Shown: piece after piece, positions 14,556 to 22,447 of the stretch
Layout: the number at the start of each line of letters is the position of its first letter
How positions within the stretch are numbered: position 1 is the stretch's first letter
NCBI GenBank assembly: GCA_900539115.1
Contig: UQAQ01000039.1
Span: 1-28,975 of the forward strand
DNA length: 28,975 nucleotides
Origin: an uncultured Roseburia sp.
GTDB lineage: Bacteria; Bacillota; Clostridia; Lachnospirales; Lachnospiraceae
Reading direction: 5' to 3'
The notes under the pieces: generated by a model
What the model was told of the DNA's origin: nothing
Database searches by the model: none
Seen by the model: the letters and a program-made list of their open reading frames with translations, nothing else
Made by a program: the position numbers and the translations under genes

Positions 14556-17318
14556 CTATCTTGGAACTTCTACCATGATATAACATTCTACACGGTCTTC
14601 CATCTGAATATCATTGAAGTTGCTAAATACAAGTCCGCATTCGTATCCGGCTGCCACCTCTTTGACATCGTCTTTGAATCGTTTCAAAGAAGCAAGATCA
14701 CCTTCAAAGATCATATCGTCGCCACGGTATACACGGCAGCGGCATCCACGCTGTACTTTACCATCGAGTACATATGAACCGGCGATCGTACCAACTCCGG
14801 AAGCCTTGAATGTCTGGCGTACTTCCACGTGACCGATAACTTTCTCTTCATAGATCGGCTCAAGCATACCTTTCAACGCATTTTCGATATCTTCAATCGC
14901 ATCGTAAATGACACGGTACAAACGTACATCGACATTTTCACGCTCTGCCACTTCTTTCGCAGTATTGTCCGGACGGATATTAAATCCGATGATGATCGCA
15001 TTGGATGCACTTGCTAACGATACATCCGATTCTGTGATGGCACCAACACCACCGTGGATCACGCGGACTGCGACTTCTTCATTTCCAAGTTTTAACAAAC
15101 TCTGTTTTACGGCTTCCACAGATCCCTGAACGTCTGCTTTGATAATAAGATTCAGGTCTTTGACATTACCTGCCTGAATCTGGTTAAACAGACCATCGAG
15201 AGAAAGTTTCTTGGATTTTGTCTCTTCCAAAAGTTTATCCTTACTCTGATCAATGTATGCCTGTGAGATCTGTTTTGCTTCTTTATCACTCTCGGTAGCA
15301 ACAAAGATTTCTCCGGCATCCGGTGCACCATTCAATCCCAGAATTTCTACAGGAGTAGAAGGCGCTGCCACTTTTACACGGTCTCCCTTATGATCGATCA
15401 TCGCACGAACTTTTCCGTGAGCAGGTCCGACTGCCACATGATCACCGATGTGAAGTGTACCTTTCTGTACCAATACGGTAGCAACCGGTCCGCGTCCCTT
15501 ATCCAAACGAGCCTCAATCACGATACCACGTGCTTTACGGTTTGGATTTGCTTTTAATTCCAGCACTTCCGAAGTAAGCACGATCATCTCAAGAAGCTGT
15601 TCGATACCTTCTTTCGTATGAGCAGAAACCGGTACAAACACTGTGCTTCCGCCCCAGTCTTCCGGAATCAGTTCATATTCTGCCAATTCCTGTTTTACAC
15701 GTTCCACATTGGCGCCCTCTTTGTCAATCTTATTGATGGCAACAATGATCTCTACGCCGGCTGCTTTCGCATGATTGATGGCTTCGACAGTCTGTGGCAT
15801 AACACCATCGTCTGCAGCTACTACAAGGATGGCAATATCGGTAGACTGGGCTCCACGCATACGCATGGAAGTAAATGCCTCATGTCCCGGTGTATCCAGG
15901 AATGTGATCTTTTCTCCATTGATCTCAACAACATAAGCACCGATGTGCTGTGTGATACCGCCTGCCTCGTGGGAAGTAACATTTGCTTCGCGGATGGCAT
16001 CCAGAAGAGATGTTTTACCGTGGTCTACGTGTCCCATTACACAGACAACCGGTGGACGTTTTACAAGATCTGCCTCATCTTCTTCGTCCTCTTTCAGAAG
16101 TTCAGCCACCATATCAACTTTCTCTTCTTTTTCAGCAATAATATCAAATTCAAGGGCAATTTCTTCTGCCTCTTCAAACGTAATATCCTGATTCAAGGAT
16201 ACGACTTGCCCTTGCAGAAACAGTTTCTTTACAAGAGCTGCCGCCGGCATCTTCATCTTATCTGCCAATTCACGAATTGTCAAACTTTCCGGAATCGTAA
16301 TCTGCTTAATTGTCTCTTCCGGCTCTTTAACAACAGGTTCCGGCTTAATAAACGCACCTTTACGGTTTGGATCCTTTTTGCTCCGAATACGGCTCATTTC
16401 TTCTTTTGTTGATTTCTTATATGTGCCCTTATCCGCAGGCTTTTTATTACGTTTTCTGGAATTTTTCTGTTCCTGTTTGATTCCATCAAATCCACTCTGG
16501 GCCTTTTCAAAGCGCTCCAGAACCTTTTCTCCGTTACGATTATTATTTCCACCGCGTCCGTTGTTATTACCATGATTATTATTTCCACCACGATAATCAT
16601 TATTATTCGGACGTCGGTCACCGCGGTTATTTGCATTACGGTCATTGTTGCGGTCACCGCGGTTATTTGCATTGCGGTCATTGTTTCGGTCATTGCGGTT
16701 ATTGTTATTTGGTCGTCGGTCGCCGCGGTTATTTGCATTGCGGTCATTGTTTCCCCCGCGATTGTTATCACGGTTGTTATTATTACGGTTATTTCTGTGA
16801 TCATTTCCACCACGGTTATTGTTGTCACGGTTATTATCGCGGCGACGGTCATTAGAATTGGAATTGGATTGATTATTTCCGTTCTTCTTTTCTGGCATTT
16901 CTTTCTTTTGTTCTCTTTCAGGCACTTTCTTTTTGTTCTCCTCTTTTTTCTCTTTCTTTTTTTCTTCCGGAACCGGTTTCTTTACAAGCTCTTCTGCCTG
17001 CTTTTCTTCCAATTTTTTTTCTTCTGTTTTCTCTTTTACCGGTTCTGCCGTTTTTTGTTCTTTTACAGGTTCTTTCTTCTCGGATTTCTTTTCCTCTTTG
17101 ACCTCTTCCGTATTATGCGATGCTAATATCTTTTCCACTTTTTTCGGATCATTGAATGTCTGTAACAAAAAAGCAATTTCTTTATCTTCAATATTGCTGT
17201 TTGCCCCTTTGACATCAAACCCATTTTCATTTAAAAGTCTTACCAGATCGCCACTTTTTATTTCTTTATTTTTTGCCTGAATACTTCTTGCAATTTCGAA
17301 TATCCTCATTTTTGCCAT
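14556..17318 (-). CDS. infB: Translation initiation factor IF-2
   Basis: IF-2 is the GTPase that brings initiator fMet-tRNA to the 30S subunit and promotes subunit joining. The 920-residue product starts with an IF2_N domain (residues ~4-55). A Lys/Glu-rich stretch (~60-145), an Asn/Arg/Asp/Gly-rich repeat tract (~146-262) and a second IF2_N domain (~340-400) follow. The GTPase domain has GHVDHGKTS (429-437), FLDTPGHEAF and AINKIDK. The C-terminal initiator-binding domains end ECYIMVEVPR. ATG 17318 lies one base after the ylxQ stop codon, with GGAGG nine bases upstream. The long low-complexity linker is the only unusual feature. Confidence 0.98.
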   Translation of the reverse strand: MAKMRIFEIARSIQAKNKEIKSGDLVRLLNENGFDVKGANSNIEDKEIAFLLQTFNDPKKVEKILASHNTEEVKEEKKSEKKEPVKEQKTAEPVKEKTEEKKLEEKQAEELVKKPVPEEKKKEKKEENKKKVPEREQKKEMPEKKNGNNQSNSNSNDRRRDNNRDNNNRGGNDHRNNRNNNNRDNNRGGNNDRNANNRGDRRPNNNNRNDRNNDRNANNRGDRNNDRNANNRGDRRPNNNDYRGGNNNHGNNNGRGGNNNRNGEKVLERFEKAQSGFDGIKQEQKNSRKRNKKPADKGTYKKSTKEEMSRIRSKKDPNRKGAFIKPEPVVKEPEETIKQITIPESLTIRELADKMKMPAAALVKKLFLQGQVVSLNQDITFEEAEEIALEFDIIAEKEEKVDMVAELLKEDEEDEADLVKRPPVVCVMGHVDHGKTSLLDAIREANVTSHEAGGITQHIGAYVVEINGEKITFLDTPGHEAFTSMRMRGAQSTDIAILVVAADDGVMPQTVEAINHAKAAGVEIIVAINKIDKEGANVERVKQELAEYELIPEDWGGSTVFVPVSAHTKEGIEQLLEMIVLTSEVLELKANPNRKARGIVIEARLDKGRGPVATVLVQKGTLHIGDHVAVGPAHGKVRAMIDHKGDRVKVAAPSTPVEILGLNGAPDAGEIFVATESDKEAKQISQAYIDQSKDKLLEETKSKKLSLDGLFNQIQAGNVKDLNLIIKADVQGSVEAVKQSLLKLGNEEVAVRVIHGGVGAITESDVSLASASNAIIIGFNIRPDNTAKEVAERENVDVRLYRVIYDAIEDIENALKGMLEPIYEEKVIGHVEVRQTFKASGVGTIAGSYVLDGKVQRGCRCRVYRGDDMIFEGDLASLKRFKDDVKEVAAGYECGLVFSNFNDIQMEDRVECYIMVEVPR

Positions 17319-17319
17319 A

Positions 17320-17640
17320 TTACATTTCCTCCAATTCTAAATTTTTACTAATTGCTGACGCAAATCCCTGATCAAGAACTGCGAGTGAAGCGCGAAACTC
17401 TTTACCAATCGCATTTCCAAGAGTATCCTTGTCAAATTTGATCGCCAAAGGGACCTGATAATATGAACAGGAATTACAAAATTTCTTTTTCGTATTATCG
17501 GATGCATCTTCCGCTACGATCACAAGCCGCGCCGTACCGGCACGAATCGCCTGCTCCGTAAGAAATTCTCCACTTACTACATTTCCGGATTTCATCGCTA
17601 ATCCCAGAGTTCCCAAACTTTTGCTTCTATTTTGACTCAT
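17320..17640 (-). CDS. ylxQ: L7Ae/L30e-family RNA-binding protein (YlxQ)
   Basis: This small protein (106 residues) of the L7Ae/L30e/Gadd45 fold probably binds kink-turn RNA. Characteristic segments are LGLAMKSGNVVSGEFLTEQAI near the N-terminus and ARLVIVAEDASDNTKKKF, followed by CNSCSYYQVP. Its precise job in the cell is not established. It is always found near nusA and infB in Firmicutes, which fits here. It overlaps the end of ylxR by 14 bases, suggesting coupled translation. Confidence 0.9.
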   Translation of the reverse strand: MSQNRSKSLGTLGLAMKSGNVVSGEFLTEQAIRAGTARLVIVAEDASDNTKKKFCNSCSYYQVPLAIKFDKDTLGNAIGKEFRASLAVLDQGFASAISKNLELEEM

Positions 17641-17896
17641 TCAACAACTGCCTTTCTAATTCTTCATATACTGATTCGTCAACTTCCATTCGAAATGCCC
17701 GGTTCAAACCGCGATTTTTCCTTGCTTTTACCAAACATTCCAAGTTGTCACAAAGATATGCACCACGTCCATTTTTTTTCCCGGTGCGGTCAATTGTGAT
17801 TTCCTGATCATTTTTTACAATGCGGATCAGCTGCTTTTTTTCTTTGCTTTCGCGGCAGCCGACACATTGTCTCATTGGAATCTTCTTTTCTTTCAA
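17627..17896 (-). CDS. ylxR: YlxR-family RNA-binding protein (DUF448)
   Basis: YlxR is a small basic protein of the nusA-infB operon. In some Firmicutes it has been linked to RNA binding and RNase P or transcription regulation. The sequence shows the family core MRQCVGCRESKEKKQLIRIV and RTGKKNGRGAYLCDNLECLVKARK. I place the start at TTG 17896 (89 residues) because an AGAGG site at 17905-17909 is eight bases upstream. The longer open frame begins at a GTG that overlaps this ribosome binding site and is unlikely. It follows nusA by about 12 bases. Confidence 0.88.
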   Translation of the reverse strand: MKEKKIPMRQCVGCRESKEKKQLIRIVKNDQEITIDRTGKKNGRGAYLCDNLECLVKARKNRGLNRAFRMEVDESVYEELERQLLNESK

Positions 17897-17908
17897 CAAA
17901 ACCACCTC

Positions 17909-18979
17909 TTATCCTTCCTGGTTCTGTGTCTCACTCTTAATATCTATTTTATAACCGGTCAGTTTTGCTGCCAGTCTTGCATTCTGTCCTTCTTTACCGA
18001 TTGCCAGTGACAACTGATAATCCGGAACAACTACCAGCGCGCTCTTTTCCTCAATATCCACAGTAACCGATACGACGCGGGATGGACTGAGAGCATGCTC
18101 AATAAAGATTGCCGGATTTTCATTCCACTCTACAATGTCAATCTTTTCACCGCGGAGTTCATTCACTACAGCATTGACACGTGCCCCATTCATACCTACG
18201 CAGGCACCTACTGCGTCGACATCCGGGTTTCTGCTATACACTGCGATCTTGGAACGGGAACCGGCTTCACGGGATACACTCTTAATCTCCACAACACCGC
18301 TCTGGATCTCTGCAACTTCTGCCTCAAACAGACGTTTTACGAGTTCCGGATGCGTACGGCTGATCACAATTCTTGGTCCTCTCGGTGTGTCTTTTACTTC
18401 CGTAACATAAACACGAATCTTTTCATGAGAACGGAAACGTTCTGTTTTTACCTGTTCCTGTTCTGTCAAAACCGTATCGATTTTTCCAATATTTACCGTG
18501 TAATTTCCATTGGAATAACGCTGAACCGTTCCTGTAATAATATCTTTTTCTTTTGTATAATATTGATCATACAAAACTTTTCTTTCTTCTTCGCGAATTT
18601 TCTGTACAACAACCTGTTTTGCCTTCTGCGCGGAAATACGTCCGAAGTTCTTTGGTGTCACTTCGATGCTTACGGTCGCTCCCAGTTCTGTCACACCGTG
18701 TCTCGCTTCTGCTTCTGCCAAAGCGATCTCAAGTGTATCATCAAGAACTTCCTCGACAACGATCTTATCCTGGTATACATGAAATTCTCCTGTTGTCTCA
18801 TCTAAAACCACACGAATGTTATCCGATTTACCAAACTGGTCTTTGCAAGCTGCCAAAAGAGAATTCTGGATGGCTTCCAATAATACCTCCTTGCTGATAT
18901 CCTTTTCTCTGGCAATGGCTTCCAATGCCTCGATCAATTCCGGATTTCCGTTTGTTGTTTTACTGTTTTTCGCTCTCAT
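17909..18979 (-). CDS. nusA: Transcription termination/antitermination factor NusA
   Basis: NusA binds RNA polymerase and nascent RNA and modulates pausing, termination and antitermination. The ~356-residue protein has an N-terminal polymerase-binding domain (PELIEALEAIAREKDISKEVLLEAIQNSL). An S1 domain follows (DIITGTVQRYSNGNYTVNIG), then two KH domains (VGACVGMNGARVNAVVNELRGEKIDIVEW and LAIGKEGQNARLAAKLTGYKIDI). It lacks the C-terminal acidic repeats of proteobacterial NusA, as usual in Firmicutes. ATG 18979 is preferred over the upstream ATG 18997, because that codon sits inside the GGAGGT ribosome binding site serving 18979. Confidence 0.96.
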   Translation of the reverse strand: MRAKNSKTTNGNPELIEALEAIAREKDISKEVLLEAIQNSLLAACKDQFGKSDNIRVVLDETTGEFHVYQDKIVVEEVLDDTLEIALAEAEARHGVTELGATVSIEVTPKNFGRISAQKAKQVVVQKIREEERKVLYDQYYTKEKDIITGTVQRYSNGNYTVNIGKIDTVLTEQEQVKTERFRSHEKIRVYVTEVKDTPRGPRIVISRTHPELVKRLFEAEVAEIQSGVVEIKSVSREAGSRSKIAVYSRNPDVDAVGACVGMNGARVNAVVNELRGEKIDIVEWNENPAIFIEHALSPSRVVSVTVDIEEKSALVVVPDYQLSLAIGKEGQNARLAAKLTGYKIDIKSETQNQEG

Positions 18980-19002
18980 TTTTTTCTTTACCTCCATATT
19001 GT

Positions 19003-19518
19003 TTAAAAGTCGATTGATTTTCGGATCAACGCAATATCTTTAATTTCAAGTTCCAATATTTCCTCGCCATCAAATCCCAGTACGATTTTTCCACCATTCA
19101 CAGAATCTTCCTGCGGTGCTTCGTAGGATTTCAAAATGCCGATAAATTCTTTATCTGTATATTTTTTTCCTTTCTGCTCAAATGTGATCGGAGCAAAAAG
19201 TTTTACTTCCACATCTTCTCCCAGATTTCTTTGATAATCTTTTGGTTTTTTAAATGGACGGAGCAGTCCCGGAGAACTCACTTCCAATATATACGATTCG
19301 TCGATAAAATCTTCCGCATCCATCTTGTCACTCAATGCGTGATTGACAAGCGTCAGGTCATCGATCGTAATGCCGCCTTCCTTGTCAATGTAGGCACGAA
19401 GATGCCAGGAACCGGCTTCTTTGACAAATTCCACATCAACCAGTTCAAAATGATTTTCTTCCAAAATCGGCGAAATCAATTCTTCTGTACGCTTTTCATA
19501 CATCTGATGTTTACCCAA
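19003..19518 (-). CDS. rimP: Ribosome maturation factor RimP
   Basis: RimP assists assembly of the 30S subunit. The 171-residue protein shows VDVEFVKEAGSWHLRAYIDKEGGITIDDLTLVNHALSDKMD and YILEVSSPGLLRPFKKPKDYQR, both family hallmarks, and a C-terminal SH3-like domain. The start is TTG at 19518: an AGAGG site lies eight bases upstream, whereas the first in-frame ATG (19503) is too far from it. It is the first gene of the nusA-infB operon and is driven by the promoter at 19595-19623. A GNRA-capped hairpin lies in its leader. Confidence 0.94.
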   Translation of the reverse strand: MGKHQMYEKRTEELISPILEENHFELVDVEFVKEAGSWHLRAYIDKEGGITIDDLTLVNHALSDKMDAEDFIDESYILEVSSPGLLRPFKKPKDYQRNLGEDVEVKLFAPITFEQKGKKYTDKEFIGILKSYEAPQEDSVNGGKIVLGFDGEEILELEIKDIALIRKSIDF

Positions 19519-19547
19519 AAAACATACCTCTTTTCCTCATAACAACA

Positions 19548-19571
19548 ATGAGTGGACTTGCGTCCACTCAT
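19548..19571 (-). promoter_or_regulatory. GNRA-capped hairpin in the rimP leader
   Basis: A perfect 10-bp stem (ATGAGTGGAC with GTCCACTCAT) closes a loop that reads GCAA on the minus-strand RNA, a GNRA tetraloop. No U-tract follows in the direction of transcription, so it is not an intrinsic terminator. It lies about 17 bases after the expected transcription start and about 18 bases before the rimP ribosome binding site. Role unknown: a protein-binding site, mRNA stabiliser or regulatory stem for the nusA operon are possible. Confidence 0.65.
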
Positions 19572-19594
19572 CTTAATCCAATAACAACATTTTC

Positions 19595-19623
19595 AGTATA
19601 TCACATATTTTTTCCAAATGCAA
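19595..19623 (-). promoter_or_regulatory. Promoter of the rimP-nusA-infB operon
   Basis: On the minus strand, TTGCAT (19623-19618) and TATACT (19600-19595) are spaced by 17 bases, a strong sigma-A match. It lies just after the end of the ABC exporter gene, whose stop codon is at 19632. Transcription should begin near 19588, giving a leader of about 70 bases with the GNRA hairpin. Confidence 0.75.
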
Positions 19624-19631
19624 GCACTTTT

Positions 19632-21386
19632 TTATGCTTCATTGCCCGATAATGTGTATAAATTGTAATATACACCATGTTTTTTCATCAATTCCTCATG
19701 ACTTCCTTCCTCGCTGATCCCTTCTTCCGTCAGAACAAGGATCCTCTGTGCATTGCGGATCGTAGAAAGCCGGTGGGCGATAACAAATGTCGTACGGTTC
19801 TTTGCCAATTTCTCAAGAGACTCCTGAACGACCTTTTCGCTCTCATTGTCCAGTGCCGATGTCGCCTCATCAAAAATCAGAACCGGCGGATTTTTCAAAA
19901 ACACTCTGGCGATAGAAAGCCGCTGCTTCTGCCCTCCGGAAAGTTTTACTCCACGCTGGCCGATATTCGTATCGTACCCTTGCGGAAGTCCCATGATAAA
20001 CTCATGGGCATTGGCATCTTTAGCCGCCTGAATGACCTCTTCTCTGGTCGCCTCCACTTTTCCGTATCGGATGTTATCAAGCACCGTCCCCGCAAACAGA
20101 TAGACATCTTGCTGAACGACACCGATACTCTTCCGCAGGCTGGAAAGCGTATATTTCCGCACATCGATTCCGTCTAAGAGAATGGTTCCGAAAGTCACCT
20201 CATAAAATCGTGGGATCAAACTGCAAAGTGTAGTTTTTCCTGCACCGGACGTTCCAACCAGCGCGACATATTCTCCGGCATTTACTTTCAGACTGACATG
20301 ACTGAGCACTTTTTCCTGTCCTTCTTCATAGCGGAATCCCACATCATCAAACACCACTTCTCCTCGGATATCTTTTGCTTCCACCGGATTTTCACATTCT
20401 TTGATCTCCGGATCAATCGACAGTATTTCACGAAATCGTTCATATCCGGTAATTCCGTTTTGAAACTGCTCTGTAAAGTTGATGAGTTTTTGTACCGGCT
20501 CCGTAAAGTTACTGATATAAAGTAAAAAAGTGATAAGATCCGGTGCATTCATCGTACCACTCGACAACAGGACCGCTCCCACAACGATCACAACCACGGT
20601 AATCATCGTAATAAAGGCAGTCAGACCGGCATGATATTGTCCCATATAAAAATAACTGTTTTTCTTGCTGTCTAAAAATCCCTGGTTGCCCTCCATAAAT
20701 TTTTTCCGCTCAATCTCTTCATTGGCGAAAGATTTGACCACTCGGATCCCAGACAGATTATCCTCAATGCGCGCATTGATATCTGCCACTTTCTCGCGGT
20801 TTGTCTTAAATGCCCGCTTCATCTTCTTATTTAATATATATGCATACACAAACATAACCGGGATCAGAACAAAAGCAGCAAGTGCCAAGCGCCAATTCAT
20901 CCACGCAAGGATAGAAAGGGTTCCGGCAAATTTAATAAACGAAATAACCACATCCTCCGGGCCGTGGTGAAGCAATTCCGTGATATCAAACAGATCGTTC
21001 GTGATACGGGACATGAGCTGTCCTACTTTTTGATTGTCATAAAAAGAAAACGACAGCTTCTGATAATGCTCAAAGATCTCCTTTCTCATATTATACTCAA
21101 TCTTTGCCCCCATGACATGCCCATAATTTCCGATAAAATAATTGCTAAAGCACTGAACTGCCACAAGAATGACCATAACTCCTCCCAAAAAAAGAATCTT
21201 TGACAAAATCTCGCCTTTAGGCAGATAAACAACAGTTCCCGTAATATATCTCACAATCAATGGAATGACTAACGTGGTAAGCGCTCCTAAAAAAGCAAAA
21301 AACATATCTGCCGCAAAAATTCCTCGAAATGGCTTATAATAGCTTAAAAATTCACCCCATTTAAAATAACTTTTTTTCTCTTCCAT
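19632..21386 (-). CDS. ABC exporter, fused membrane and ATPase domains (MsbA/LmrA-like half transporter)
   Basis: The 584-residue protein has six membrane segments in residues ~20-310 and an ABC ATPase from ~340 to the end. ATPase motifs are Walker A GTSGAGKT (378-385), Q-loop VVQQDVYLF, signature LSGGQ (482-486), Walker B VLIFDE (502-507) and H-loop AHRLST. All are intact, so it should work as a homodimer, exporting lipids, drugs or peptides. The substrate cannot be told from sequence. It is a stand-alone gene with its own promoter, divergent from a tRNA gene. A good GGAGGAA site precedes the ATG. Confidence 0.94.
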   Translation of the reverse strand: MEEKKSYFKWGEFLSYYKPFRGIFAADMFFAFLGALTTLVIPLIVRYITGTVVYLPKGEILSKILFLGGVMVILVAVQCFSNYFIGNYGHVMGAKIEYNMRKEIFEHYQKLSFSFYDNQKVGQLMSRITNDLFDITELLHHGPEDVVISFIKFAGTLSILAWMNWRLALAAFVLIPVMFVYAYILNKKMKRAFKTNREKVADINARIEDNLSGIRVVKSFANEEIERKKFMEGNQGFLDSKKNSYFYMGQYHAGLTAFITMITVVVIVVGAVLLSSGTMNAPDLITFLLYISNFTEPVQKLINFTEQFQNGITGYERFREILSIDPEIKECENPVEAKDIRGEVVFDDVGFRYEEGQEKVLSHVSLKVNAGEYVALVGTSGAGKTTLCSLIPRFYEVTFGTILLDGIDVRKYTLSSLRKSIGVVQQDVYLFAGTVLDNIRYGKVEATREEVIQAAKDANAHEFIMGLPQGYDTNIGQRGVKLSGGQKQRLSIARVFLKNPPVLIFDEATSALDNESEKVVQESLEKLAKNRTTFVIAHRLSTIRNAQRILVLTEEGISEEGSHEELMKKHGVYYNLYTLSGNEA

Positions 21387-21423
21387 TTTTCTGATTCCTC
21401 CGTTTTTTCGCCGTTCGAAATTT

Positions 21424-21453
21424 ATCTTATCACATTTGTACGAGAAATGTCAA
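21424..21453 (-). promoter_or_regulatory. Promoter of the ABC exporter gene
   Basis: On the minus strand, TTGACA (21453-21448) and TAAGAT (21429-21424) are separated by 18 bases. The predicted start lies about 30 bases before the exporter's ATG. It is divergent from the tRNA-Glu promoter at 21472-21500. Confidence 0.65.
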
Positions 21454-21471
21454 AATTTTTTTATTTTTTTC

Positions 21472-21500
21472 TTGACATTATTTCTATTTTATAGTAATAT
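21472..21500 (+). promoter_or_regulatory. Promoter of tRNA-Glu
   Basis: TTGACA (21472-21477) and TAATAT (21495-21500) are spaced by 17 bases, nearly consensus, as expected for a stable RNA gene. The tRNA begins 13 bases after the -10 box, leaving only a short 5' extension for RNase P to remove. Confidence 0.8.
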
Positions 21501-21513
21501 ATGTCTTGTTGAT

Positions 21514-21585
21514 GGTCCGTTGGTCAAGCGGCTAAGACGCTGCCCTCTCACGGCAGAAACAGGGGTTCGATTCCCCTACGGACTA
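21514..21585 (+). tRNA. tRNA-Glu, anticodon CTC
   Basis: A 72-base cloverleaf can be folded. The acceptor stem is GGTCCGT with ACGGACT (first pair G-U), and the discriminator is A. The anticodon stem is CTGCC/GGCAG around loop CTCTCAC, giving anticodon CTC, which reads GAG (Glu). The T arm is AGGGG-TTCGATT-CCCCT. CCA is not encoded. It is a lone tRNA with its own promoter and terminator. This CTC isoacceptor would supplement a TTC tRNA-Glu presumably located elsewhere. Confidence 0.92.
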
Positions 21586-21603
21586 CTTTTTCATAATCTT
21601 TTT

Positions 21604-21634
21604 CTCCTGCATTCATTGTAGGAGTTTTTTTTAA
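21604..21634 (+). terminator. Rho-independent terminator after tRNA-Glu
   Basis: CTCCTGCA and TGTAGGAG form an 8-bp stem with one G-T pair and a short loop, followed by a run of eight T. It ends the tRNA transcript before the sirtuin gene. It may also allow partial read-through into that gene, which shows no clear promoter of its own. Confidence 0.75.
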
Positions 21635-21663
21635 CTTTTTCTTTATAAAAGGAGGTTTTTAAT

Positions 21664-22380
21664 ATGAATGAAATTAAACAATTGCGTGAGTGGATCCACG
21701 ACAGCGACAACATTGTTTTCTTTGGTGGTGCAGGTGTTTCTACCGAAAGCAATATCCCGGATTTTCGAAGTGTCGACGGCTTATACAATCAAGAATATGA
21801 CTATCCTCCGGAAACGATTCTCAGTCATACCTTTTTTATGCGGAACACCCCGGAATTTTACCGTTTTTACCGCAATAAAATGATCTTTCCGGATGCCGAA
21901 CCAAACAAAGCACACCTTGCTTTGGCAAAACTGGAAAAACAAGGAAAATTAAAAGCAGTCATCACACAAAATATCGATGGACTGCACCAAAAAGCCGGCA
22001 GCACGGAAGTATTGGAACTTCACGGCTCGGTTCTTCGAAATTACTGTATGAAATGTGGGAAATTTTATAATCTGCAGGACACCATTTCTCAGGAAGGGGT
22101 TCCGAAATGCTCCTGCGGTGGAATCATTAAACCGGATGTTGTATTGTACGAAGAAGGACTGGATTCCTATGTTTTGGAAAAAGCAGTAAATTACATAAAA
22201 AATGCCGATATACTGATTATCGGCGGTACCTCTCTTGCTGTCTATCCGGCAGCCGGTTTGATTGACTATTACCGTGGAAGCAAACTGGTTCTCATCAACA
22301 AAAGTGAAACAAGCCGCGATGCACACGCAAACCTTGTTATCAATGATGCGATTGGAAAGGTATTTTCACAATTGGTATAA
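21664..22380 (+). CDS. NAD-dependent protein deacylase, Sir2 family (sirtuin)
   Basis: Sirtuins remove acetyl or other acyl groups from lysines using NAD. The 238-residue protein has the NAD-binding GGAGVSTESNIPDFRS (21-36), TQNIDGLHQKAGS (101-113) with catalytic His120 in LELHGS, and a zinc ribbon with Cys128, Cys131, Cys149 and Cys151. The late IIGGTSLAVYPAAGLIDYY motif is also present. Length is normal for a bacterial single-domain sirtuin. A strong GGAGG site precedes the ATG. The gene lies just after tRNA-Glu and its terminator and ends at a bidirectional terminator. The acyl specificity cannot be decided from sequence alone. Confidence 0.93.
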   Translation: MNEIKQLREWIHDSDNIVFFGGAGVSTESNIPDFRSVDGLYNQEYDYPPETILSHTFFMRNTPEFYRFYRNKMIFPDAEPNKAHLALAKLEKQGKLKAVITQNIDGLHQKAGSTEVLELHGSVLRNYCMKCGKFYNLQDTISQEGVPKCSCGGIIKPDVVLYEEGLDSYVLEKAVNYIKNADILIIGGTSLAVYPAAGLIDYYRGSKLVLINKSETSRDAHANLVINDAIGKVFSQLV

Positions 22381-22400
22381 TAAAGTTTGCACCACTATAA

Positions 22401-22447
22401 AATGCTCCACCCCGGACACCGTATTCCAGAGTGGAGCATTTTTCTTA
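22401..22447. terminator. Bidirectional terminator between the sirtuin and aldose epimerase genes
   Basis: AATGCTCCAC (22401-22410) pairs perfectly with GTGGAGCATT (22431-22440) over a 20-base loop. A T-rich tail follows on the plus strand; A-rich sequence before the left arm gives a weaker tail on the minus strand. The two genes converge here, so the hairpin can serve both. Confidence 0.75.

Noticed and set aside
15618..17126. Plus-strand open frames opposite infB, including an Ile/Val-rich frame at 16572-17126
   Set aside because: They mirror the Asn-rich and Lys/Glu-rich repeats of IF-2 on the other strand. The hydrophobic content comes from reverse-reading AAT/AAC and GAA/AAA codons.
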